A stretch of 11,887 nt of DNA from NCBI GenBank assembly GCA_031266855.1, contig JAISAF010000106.1, forward strand, positions 1 through 11,887, in the 5' to 3' direction. The first letter of the stretch is position 1. Every line of letters starts with the position of its first letter. Below are positions 1-5,324 of this stretch, one piece after another. This DNA comes from Spirochaetales bacterium. Lineage in GTDB: Bacteria; Spirochaetota; Spirochaetia; DTKZ01. The notes under the pieces are model-generated. The model ran no database searches and was not told the origin of the DNA. It worked only from the letters and a program-made list of their open reading frames with translations. The position numbers and the translations under genes were made by a program.

Positions 1-104
1 ATACGCAAAAACTCCCCGGGGGCACTTAGGGCCCCGCGGACGGCCCTGTGCCAAGCCCGCGGCCTGGTTTCAGGCCGCCGCTGGCGGTGGCGGGTTTTAA
101 GGCC

Positions 105-129
105 GGGTTTTTTGCTGCGCAAAAAACCC
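105..129. repeat. 11-bp perfect hairpin, T6GC...GCA6 type
   Basis: Perfect inverted repeat: GGGTTTTTTGC at 105-115 pairs with 119-129 around a 3-base loop. The core of six T, GC, short loop, GC, six A recurs at 9789-9807 and, with a longer loop, near 2384-2411. It is not followed by a T-tract in either direction outside the stem, so it is not a standard terminator. Confidence 0.7.
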
Positions 130-189
130 CGTGCGGGAAATCCCGCGGTTTTGCGGCCAGCCCTTTGCGCGGTAACAGCTTAAAATCAG

Positions 190-229
190 GCCACACAAAC
201 AATTTGCCTTTGGCAATTGTTTGTGTGGC
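190..229. repeat. Long near-perfect hairpin, 18-bp stem
   Basis: Arms 190-204 and 215-229 are perfect 15-base reverse complements. They continue inward as GCC/GGC (206-208 with 212-214) after a single unpaired T at 205, leaving a 3-base loop TTT. No T-run follows on either strand. Similar long stems with tiny loops occur at 849-879 and 11296-11336. Role unknown: possibly a palindromic repeat element or an RNA-stabilising end. Confidence 0.75.
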
Positions 230-314
230 GTATAACTCAGGCGGAGGCAATTTCGCGGGGGAAAGGTCTTTTTGCCTGTTTCCATCCTTAATCAGGATTA
301 TTTTTTTGGTTGCC

Positions 315-665
315 TTATTTTATTGGTAAATCCCAGCCTTTTTCTTCATCCCATTCGAGTTCAAATTCGTCCATACTTACGCTCCATTGGGCGTCTTTTA
401 CAATTTTCCGTATTTCCGTTAAACATTTTGCCCAATACATACAGCCTTTATAAGTATGTATTGGATTTAGAGACATCGGTAATTTGGTTGATCCGCTGAA
501 AATAACTTCCGGTTCTTCGTTATCATATTCATAAATACAAAAAGCTTCCCCTCTTTTAAATTGTTTTTCTTTATTGTATTTATTTACGATATCTTCGATA
601 AGTTTATGTTCCTTGTCCGTTATGCGATAATTTCTTTTCGCGTCGTAATAAATTGAAATACCCAT
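315..665 (-). CDS. Hypothetical 116-residue protein
   Basis: I do not recognise a named family. The start at 665 is supported by a strong GGAGG ribosome site (minus strand, 674-678), 8 bases upstream. The protein is soluble and acidic towards its end, with a Trp- and Glu-rich C-terminus (residues about 93-113: QWSV, ELEWDEEKGW). It has no signal peptide or membrane segment. It opens with a short beta-like GISIYYDAKRNY stretch followed by a charged helix. Codon use is AT-rich, unlike the rnf genes, which suggests acquisition from elsewhere. Small acidic proteins of this look sometimes turn out to be immunity or antitoxin-like proteins, but nothing in the window shows that here. It appears to be a single-gene unit with about 260 noncoding bases upstream. 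Confidence 0.75.
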   Translation of the reverse strand: MGISIYYDAKRNYRITDKEHKLIEDIVNKYNKEKQFKRGEAFCIYEYDNEEPEVIFSGSTKLPMSLNPIHTYKGCMYWAKCLTEIRKIVKDAQWSVSMDEFELEWDEEKGWDLPIK

Positions 666-924
666 ATTTTATGCCTCCAATTGATTACCGTATTGTATTT
701 TATTATTCGCGTCAAGCATTTTTATACAATAGATTTGTTCAAAAACCTTTTATTTAGGAACGGTTGTCGAACAGTCCCATAACTCCTCAACTTGTGTTAG
801 CTGGTATTGCACATAACTATCTGGCTGTATATGGCGTTTTGGCGGCTTTATCATGGAAATGCCGCGCATTTCCATGATAGGCAGACATACGATGCCGTTT
901 TTGCTTCACAATTATTTTACTTTC
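666..924. other. Intergenic region between orphan gene and protease
   Basis: No gene is seen. It must hold the promoter of the 116-residue gene. On the minus strand there is a TTGACG -35-like box near 707-712 but no convincing -10 at the right spacing, so I do not call a promoter. It also contains the 849-879 hairpin, which lies downstream of the protease stop. Confidence 0.5.
849..879. repeat. 14-bp perfect hairpin
   Basis: Perfect inverted repeat: TATCATGGAAATG at 849-861 pairs with 867-879. C862-G866 extends it to 14 bp and leaves a 3-base loop. It lies about 45 bases past the stop of the serine protease on the minus strand. No T-run follows, so it is either a 3'-end stabilising hairpin or another member of the long-stem, tiny-loop repeats seen at 190-229 and 11296-11336. 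Confidence 0.65.
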
Positions 925-1950
925 TTATTTTGCTGGAGGAATTTGATTCGGAATTTCCGGACTATCATTTTCCCCATTGCCGCCTGGAACCATATTCGGC
1001 GGAAATTGAAATGGAATATTTGCAGGTTGAAAGTTTCCCATGTTCATATTCTGCGGTATCATGACAGATTGCACCTGCTGTATAAATGCAATACCATTAT
1101 GATTCTCAATAATTTTAAAACAGGGTGTTGCATTGAGAGTATGGAAATATATATGATGTACTGAAAGTACCGCGTCTTGTAATTTTTGATCAGATTCCAA
1201 TTCTTTAACGATCAGACCAATGCTCTTACATTTCTCAGCGGACAAATGGCGATTGTGTGCCAAATTTACAGAATGGTCGCCAAGTTCCAGAAGAATAGTT
1301 TGAATAGTTGTAGTAGCATTAGGATCGGATGCCAGCATATTTCTTAAAAGCCAATCTTTCACCATATCATTTGACCAGCGGATTGCCTTTTCACATTCAC
1401 CAAGCAGCGCTGGTGTATATTTTGCAATAATTGGCTGCCATACGGGAATTAAGCGTGGATCTTTCTGTACATCGGAAACAGCCCGTTTGAACTCTTCAAT
1501 AATTGCATGGGCTGGCAGACCTCTATATTGGGGGTCAATTGGACCTAATGATGATTGTCTGCCCATCCAAATTTCCTTGCAGGCACAGGCCATCATTGTT
1601 CCGGCGGACATTGCCATTTGAGGAACAAAACAACGAATATCATTCCCAAACTTCTTGTAGATGTAATCAACTATGGATTCAGTAGCAGCGGTTTCACCTC
1701 CGGGAGTATGTAAAACAAGATCAAGCCCTTTTTTCACATCAAGCCCATTAATAACTGTCATTAGTCCGTTTTTATCAGAATCATTGACAGCGACTTCTTC
1801 AATACCTTTCTTTTGCAACCAGCCACTATAATAACAGATGACATTACGACCTGTATAATTATGCAATTCCTTGATATACTTTCTTCGGAGAACATCAAAT
1901 GGGGAACCCATTTGTTGCAATTCATTTAGAATATTATGCCAGTTGGGCAT
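925..1950 (-). CDS. SDH-family Clp-fold serine protease
   Basis: A 341-residue protein matching the serine dehydrogenase proteinase (SDH) branch of the Clp/crotonase-fold proteases, relatives of SppA signal peptide peptidases. Visible landmarks are LHTPGG at 80-85 (oxyanion-hole strand) and AMSAGTMMA at 113-121, with Ser115 the likely nucleophile. SSLGPIDPQ follows at 133-141, as in SppA-type active sites. I do not assign the other catalytic residues. There is no N-terminal signal or membrane anchor, so it is probably cytoplasmic. The last ~50 residues are rich in Pro, Asn, Met and Gln and look disordered. The start at 1950 is supported by AGGAG (1958-1962) seven bases upstream, inside the preceding 65-residue gene, which overlaps by 17 bases, so the two are translationally coupled. 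The AT-rich composition contrasts with the rnf operon. The physiological substrate is unknown. Confidence 0.85.
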   Translation of the reverse strand: MPNWHNILNELQQMGSPFDVLRRKYIKELHNYTGRNVICYYSGWLQKKGIEEVAVNDSDKNGLMTVINGLDVKKGLDLVLHTPGGETAATESIVDYIYKKFGNDIRCFVPQMAMSAGTMMACACKEIWMGRQSSLGPIDPQYRGLPAHAIIEEFKRAVSDVQKDPRLIPVWQPIIAKYTPALLGECEKAIRWSNDMVKDWLLRNMLASDPNATTTIQTILLELGDHSVNLAHNRHLSAEKCKSIGLIVKELESDQKLQDAVLSVHHIYFHTLNATPCFKIIENHNGIAFIQQVQSVMIPQNMNMGNFQPANIPFQFPPNMVPGGNGENDSPEIPNQIPPAK

Positions 1951-2131
1951 TCCGAATCTCCTTTTCTTTTATTTCCAATAAATCATCAGCATCATTTCTT
2001 AATACAGTGATAACACTATACGGTTTTATGGTTTTTTTTTGCGTACCCCACTGAGTTTCAAAATTGTTAAATTGGTTTTTTAATTCTTCTGTAAGACCAA
2101 ATTTATTCAAATAATCCCGATAATTTGTCAT
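1934..2131 (-). CDS. Small protein paired with SDH protease
   Basis: A 65-residue protein with no recognised domain. It is preceded by a GGGGG-type ribosome site (2138-2142, AAAGGGGG on the minus strand) and by a good sigma-70-like promoter. It is hydrophilic, mostly charged helix, and has two Trp/Phe-containing segments (FNNFETQWG, residues 21-29). Its 3' end overlaps the start of the serine protease by 17 bases, and the protease ribosome site lies within it. This arrangement suggests the two proteins are made together; an adaptor, inhibitor or regulatory role is possible but only inferred. It is AT-rich like its neighbour. Confidence 0.7.
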   Translation of the reverse strand: MTNYRDYLNKFGLTEELKNQFNNFETQWGTQKKTIKPYSVITVLRNDADDLLEIKEKEIRNAQLA

Positions 2132-2149
2132 ATTTAACCCCCTTTGACT

Positions 2150-2178
2150 ATTGTATCACAAGTCAGAAATAAAGGCAA
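2150..2178 (-). promoter_or_regulatory. Sigma-70-like promoter of protease cassette
   Basis: On the minus strand there is a -35 box TTGCCT (2173-2178), a 17-base spacer and a -10 box TACAAT (2150-2155). The predicted start of transcription is near 2143, only about a dozen bases before the ATG at 2131, so the leader would be very short and would begin at or inside the ribosome site. Confidence 0.55.
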
Positions 2179-2231
2179 GCATTGTTTCTTTGATATTCCG
2201 CGTCATTTCTTATCTTATACAATGTTATGGG

Positions 2232-2284
2232 CACATAATTGCCGAACAGTAATTATGTGTCTACGGAATTGCTGTTCGGCAATT
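2232..2284. repeat. Two overlapping, mutually exclusive inverted repeats
   Basis: Repeat one: CACATAATT at 2232-2240 pairs with 2251-2259 (9 bp, perfect). Repeat two: 2237-2254 pairs with 2267-2284 (17 of 18 positions), loop 12. The arms share 2237-2240 and 2251-2254, so the two stems cannot both form fully. They lie between the rnfA 3' end and the protease promoter, outside any leader I can identify. They may be decayed nested palindromes rather than a switch. Confidence 0.55.
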
Positions 2285-2322
2285 TCATGGGCTGCTTTTG
2301 AGCTGCCGCGGCGCAAGGGATA

Positions 2323-2382
2323 GGAGCGGATAGCCCGCAGGAATTGCATGAGCAATTCCGAGAACTTGGAGCGGATAGCCCG
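2323..2382. repeat. 15-bp direct repeat around an 8-bp hairpin
   Basis: The sequence GGAGCGGATAGCCCG occurs identically at 2323-2337 and 2368-2382, 45 bases apart. Between them is a perfect hairpin: GGAATTGC (2340-2347), loop ATGA, then its reverse complement (2352-2359). This looks like a compound intergenic repeat rather than coding DNA. Confidence 0.65.
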
Positions 2383-2383
2383 G

Positions 2384-2428
2384 TTTTTTTGTCCGCGTGC
2401 GGGCAAAAAAATGCGCTATGCTTTTTTT
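2384..2428 (-). terminator. Possible terminator after rnfA
   Basis: Seven bases past the rnfA stop on the minus strand is A7GC, a 5-base loop, GC with one bulged base, and T7 (2428 down to 2405). This is a terminator-like shape with a weak GC core. The second A/T run continues into another stem: T7 at 2384-2390 pairs with A7 at 2405-2411 around a GC hairpin. The two structures compete for 2405-2411. Placement directly after the last rnf gene supports a transcription end here, but the structure is not textbook. Confidence 0.4.
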
Positions 2429-2434
2429 GTCTGG

Positions 2435-3025
2435 TTAGTTCAAAAGATTTTTTCGCAGGGCTGTGTCGAAGGCCATGAAGGCGAGGGCGATGAGTCCGGC
2501 TGAGATAAGCGTTATGGGTATGCCTTGGAAGGGCTGGGGTATCCATTCTTTTTTCATTGCTTCGCGCAGTGTCGCGAGAAAGACGAGTGTCAGGGTGTAT
2601 CCGGCTCCGGCGCAGGCGCCAGCGAGGAGGCTTTCAAGGGCTGTGTAGCTGGCTCGTACCGAGATGAGGCAGATGCCCAGGACGGCGCAGTTTGTGGAGA
2701 TGAGCGGGAAGAAGGCTCTCGCGCGGCTGTGCGGGGCTGGTAGTATTTTGGCGGTGCAGATGTCGCACAGGGGCGTAAGTCCTGTGATGATCATGATGAA
2801 GGTCAGGGTTTGCAGGTATTCGAGGCCGAGGGGCAGGAGGATTGCGTGATACAGGCTCCATGAGGCAAGGGCGCACAGGGATGCCATTGCGCTTAACACA
2901 ATTCCGAATGAAACCGATGTCCTGATGTTCCGGCTGAGGTCGAGGAAGGGTTGTTCCACGATGAGCTGGCTGAGGATGATGTTATTCACGAATACGAATG
3001 AAACGATGATGCCGGCGTAGCTCAT
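2435..3025 (-). CDS. rnfA: Rnf complex subunit A, divergent
   Basis: Integral membrane subunit of the Rnf (NqrE-like) electron-transport complex, 196 residues, the usual family length, with about six hydrophobic helices. Family landmarks are present: VNNIILSQ (13-20), PLGLEYLQT (65-73) and FPLISTNCAVLG (106-117). Cys113 in TNC is the second of the two cysteines this subunit normally gives to the intramembrane iron site. The first, normally in L-G-[IL]-C-P-F-L near residue 25, is missing: the sequence reads LIVEQPFLDLS, with Gln at 25. I checked this in the nucleotides. An unusual C87-D-I-C90 pair sits in a neighbouring helix. The start at 3025 overlaps the rnfE stop by 4 bases (ATGA), with AAAGGAAA upstream. 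It is the last gene of the operon. Recognition as RnfA is secure; function is uncertain given the lost ligand. Confidence 0.9.
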   Translation of the reverse strand: MSYAGIIVSFVFVNNIILSQLIVEQPFLDLSRNIRTSVSFGIVLSAMASLCALASWSLYHAILLPLGLEYLQTLTFIMIITGLTPLCDICTAKILPAPHSRARAFFPLISTNCAVLGICLISVRASYTALESLLAGACAGAGYTLTLVFLATLREAMKKEWIPQPFQGIPITLISAGLIALAFMAFDTALRKNLLN

Positions 3026-3660
3026 GGTTTGTTTTCCTTTCGGGTAGTTTTTACTGGGGGGTGCGCGATGTCAAACACGGCTTTCAGGTATCCCATGATG
3101 AGGAAAGCTCCCGCGGGGAGGCTTATAAGTCTGATGGGGCTGCGGGACAGGCCGGGGATCATAATGACGCCGGAAAAACTTCCTGCTGGTACAAGGGTGA
3201 TGGTTCCTGATCCCAGGACTTCCCGTATCAGGCCGATGCCCACGAGCGCGAGAAGGAAACTGGTTCCCATGCCCAGCGCGTCCCAGAAGGATACGCCGGG
3301 CGTGTTCTCCCTGGCGAAACCCAGCGCCCTGTCCAGAAGGAGGGCGTTCACGGTAAGGAGTGGGACAAAAATCCCCAGCCTGTCTGAGAGGCCGGGCATG
3401 TAGGCCCGCATAAGGAGTTCGGCGCAGGAAGCGCAGGAAGCGGCAATTACCGTACAAATGAAAACGTGGAATCTGCCGGGGATATGGGGTTTCAGGGCGG
3501 ACATTGCGGTGCAGGTTATGATGAGAATAACGAGCAGGGTAAGGCCGATCGCGAAGGCGTCGATAAGGCGCACGGACACAGCCAGTACCGGGCACAGGCC
3601 TAAAAGATGAACGCAGAGCGGGTTTTCCTGCACAAAGCCTTTACTGAATGTCTGTAGCAT
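3022..3660 (-). CDS. rnfE: Rnf complex subunit E, divergent
   Basis: Membrane subunit homologous to RnfE/NqrD, 212 residues, about six hydrophobic helices. Landmarks: KGFVQENP (7-14), LLGLCPVLAVS (19-29, Cys23 is the first iron-site ligand), LGIFVPLLTVN (95-105), REVLGSGT. The second ligand, normally Cys in the V-N-C-I-[IV]-L-G-R-A segment, is replaced: the sequence is TVNALLLDRA with Ala at 106, confirmed in the nucleotides. An extra C76-A-S-C79 pair lies in the helix before it. The ATG directly abuts the rnfG TAG, with a strong GGAGGAGG site upstream. The rest of the protein shows no sign of decay (no frameshift, family motifs kept), so the changes look tolerated or adaptive rather than pseudogenic. 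Confidence 0.9.
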   Translation of the reverse strand: MLQTFSKGFVQENPLCVHLLGLCPVLAVSVRLIDAFAIGLTLLVILIITCTAMSALKPHIPGRFHVFICTVIAASCASCAELLMRAYMPGLSDRLGIFVPLLTVNALLLDRALGFARENTPGVSFWDALGMGTSFLLALVGIGLIREVLGSGTITLVPAGSFSGVIMIPGLSRSPIRLISLPAGAFLIMGYLKAVFDIAHPPVKTTRKENKP

Positions 3661-4218
3661 CTATCGTCCTCCTCCGGCTTTGATAAAAGCCGCTGCTTTT
3701 TCGATGGCCCGGGCGATGCCGCCGAAGGTTATGCTGACTCCGCAGACCGCTTCGGCGTCCTGTGGCGGCAGATCCCGCGGTTCAAGGGGTACGGGTTTCG
3801 CGGCGCCTGTTCCGAGGAATTTGTTCATGTAGTCATGGTTTTCCGCGGTTTTCCCCATGCCGGGAATTTCCTGGTTATCCAGAAGCCTGGCGGCAAGGAT
3901 TTCTCCATCGGCTGCGCAGTGTACCAGGAGGGAAAGCGGGCCTCTGTAGCCTGTTCCCTGTACCGCCACGATATAGGATTCGGTTTTTTCTGGCCCGTAC
4001 CAGGCGGGATAAAATCCCAGTACGGGTTCGTTTCCGCTGACGGGGGTATATAATCCGAAGGCCCTGCCGGGCGCGAGCGCGCCCAGGTGTTCGTAGATTT
4101 CCCGCTCGCCGCGTCTTTCTATGGCGGAGGCGGTAAGCAGGTGCGCAAGGACAACCAGAAGAAAACCGGCAAGACAGACTCCGGCGATTTTGCCCCCCTG
4201 GACGGCATAGTGGTTCAC
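3661..4218 (-). CDS. rnfG: Rnf complex subunit G, degenerate flavin motif
   Basis: Membrane-anchored periplasmic subunit with an FMN-binding domain, 185 residues. I chose the GTG at 4218 because it overlaps the rnfD stop by 4 bases (GTGA), has AAAGGAAG upstream, and gives the family's usual short cytoplasmic start plus one membrane helix (about 11-32). The longer open frame upstream is out-of-frame rnfD. NQEIPGMGK (115-123) matches the family's ETPGLG segment. The flavin-attachment site, normally D-x-[IV]-[ST]-G-A-T-[IVL]-[ST], reads E-A-V-C-G-V-S-I-T (156-164). Asp, Ser/Thr, Ala and the FMN-bearing Thr are all changed, and Ser162 takes the acceptor place. Whether an ApbE-type transferase could still modify it is unknown. 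Confidence 0.85.
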   Translation of the reverse strand: MNHYAVQGGKIAGVCLAGFLLVVLAHLLTASAIERRGEREIYEHLGALAPGRAFGLYTPVSGNEPVLGFYPAWYGPEKTESYIVAVQGTGYRGPLSLLVHCAADGEILAARLLDNQEIPGMGKTAENHDYMNKFLGTGAAKPVPLEPRDLPPQDAEAVCGVSITFGGIARAIEKAAAFIKAGGGR

Positions 4219-5324
4219 GCGGGTCTTCCTTTGCCTGCTTTGCCCGCTCCGAAGCGGGAGGGGCGCAGTACCCTGTTCATAAGGGGTACGCATACGTTCA
4301 TGGCAAGGATCGCGAGAGCTGTTCCATCGGGAACAGAACCGTAGGAGCGGATGAGAAAGGTTAGCAGTCCCGCGCCGCAGCCGTAGAGAATTTGCCCGGA
4401 AAGCGATACGGGGGAGGAAACTATGTCCGTTGCCATATAAAAGGCTCCCAGGATAAGTCCCCCGCTCAAAAAATGGAAGAGTACGTCGCCTGAAAAGTAT
4501 TCCCCGGAAAACGGCAGTCCGGCGAATATCCATACCAGAAGGCCGAAAGTTCCGAAGTAGGCGGCGGGGATTGCGGGAGTCAGGACTTTGCGGGCAAGGA
4601 GGAAGACTGTTCCGGCGAGAAGAAGCAGGGAAGAAACTTCCCCGATACTGCCGCCCATAAAGCCGAAGAAGAAATCGACATAGCCCTGCGGCAGAGTGAT
4701 TCCCAGGGGATCCAGTATCTGAGCGTTGAGCCAGTCCGTAAGCCCGCCGTCGAACAGGCTGCGGGGATAACCGTTTGTGCGCAGGTATTCCATCGGGGAG
4801 CGGTAGAAGGCCGTGTTCCGCGCCATTTCTTTTTTCAGGAAGCCAAGCGGTGTCGCGCCCGTGAGCGCGTCCGTGGCCCGCAGTACGCCGGGCAGAGTCC
4901 ATGTTGTCATGGCGTGAGTCCAGGAAAAATAGGCGAAGGCTCTTCCGGCCAGCGCGGGATTCATCCAGTTGCGTCCGAGTCCGCCGAAAGTCCACTTAAC
5001 GACGCACATGGCAAAAAACGAGGCGAAGACCGGCACATAGAAGGGAACCCCCGGCGGCATGGTCATGCCTATGAGCAGGCCGCTTACGCAGGCGCTGCCG
5101 TCCCACAGCGTCAATGGATGACCGAAAAGACGCGCGCAGAGGGCTTCCGCGGCGGCGGTGGAAACCAGCGCGATACACAAAACCCGCAGCGCCGGAGCAC
5201 CGAAAACCGCTACTCCCCAGGCGGCGGATGGGACCAGGCAGAAAAACACCGACCACATAATGTTTGTCGTGGAAGCGCCGTCGTGGATCTGGGGCGAGGA
5301 GCTTACGCGGATGTCCTGTTTCAT
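4215..5324 (-). CDS. rnfD: Rnf complex subunit D
   Basis: Membrane subunit homologous to RnfD/NqrB, 369 residues. The start at 5324 is preferred: it overlaps the rnfC stop by 4 bases (ATGA), has GGAG upstream, and yields the family N-terminus MKQDIRVSSSPQIHDGAST. The 31 extra residues of the longer frame are rnfC read out of frame. Conserved parts: GGLGRNWMNPALAGRAF (114-130) and the covalent FMN site D-A-L-T-G-A-T-P-L (152-160), with Thr158 the expected flavin-bearing residue. Hydrophobic helices fill the remainder. Unlike RnfG, A and E, this subunit keeps its cofactor site intact. Confidence 0.92.
   Translation of the reverse strand: MKQDIRVSSSPQIHDGASTTNIMWSVFFCLVPSAAWGVAVFGAPALRVLCIALVSTAAAEALCARLFGHPLTLWDGSACVSGLLIGMTMPPGVPFYVPVFASFFAMCVVKWTFGGLGRNWMNPALAGRAFAYFSWTHAMTTWTLPGVLRATDALTGATPLGFLKKEMARNTAFYRSPMEYLRTNGYPRSLFDGGLTDWLNAQILDPLGITLPQGYVDFFFGFMGGSIGEVSSLLLLAGTVFLLARKVLTPAIPAAYFGTFGLLVWIFAGLPFSGEYFSGDVLFHFLSGGLILGAFYMATDIVSSPVSLSGQILYGCGAGLLTFLIRSYGSVPDGTALAILAMNVCVPLMNRVLRPSRFGAGKAGKGRPA

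Larger units (their letters stand above)
1..314. other. Noncoding, hairpin-rich intergenic stretch
   Basis: I see no credible gene here: the open frames on both strands are low-complexity products of the GC-rich repeats and lack ribosome sites. The stretch holds at least four hairpins in a row: 59-78 (8-bp stem, 4-base loop), 105-129, 133-146 (5-bp stem) and 190-229. Base composition is GC-rich up to about 180 and becomes AT-rich after about 280, where the accessory block begins. It could be a REP-like cluster downstream of a gene left of the window. No tRNA or rRNA pattern was recognised. Confidence 0.6.

Noticed and set aside
1..314. tRNA, rRNA or CRISPR content in the hairpin-rich start
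   Set aside because: No cloverleaf, no regularly spaced direct repeats and no rRNA-like conserved sequence could be seen.
760..830. Similarity between GTTGTCGAACAG near 766-777 and ATTGCCGAACAG near 2238-2249 as flanks of an island
   Set aside because: The match is short and inexact, and the surrounding bases do not align, so it does not support defined island ends.
2215..2546. Short minus-strand open frames after rnfA
   Set aside because: They run through direct repeats, hairpins and part of rnfA, with no ribosome sites or protein-like composition.
4219..4995. Long N-terminal extension of the rnfG open frame
   Set aside because: It lies wholly over rnfD in another frame and encodes an Arg/Ser-rich, non-homologous stretch. 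The GTG at 4218 with stop-start overlap and ribosome site explains rnfG.
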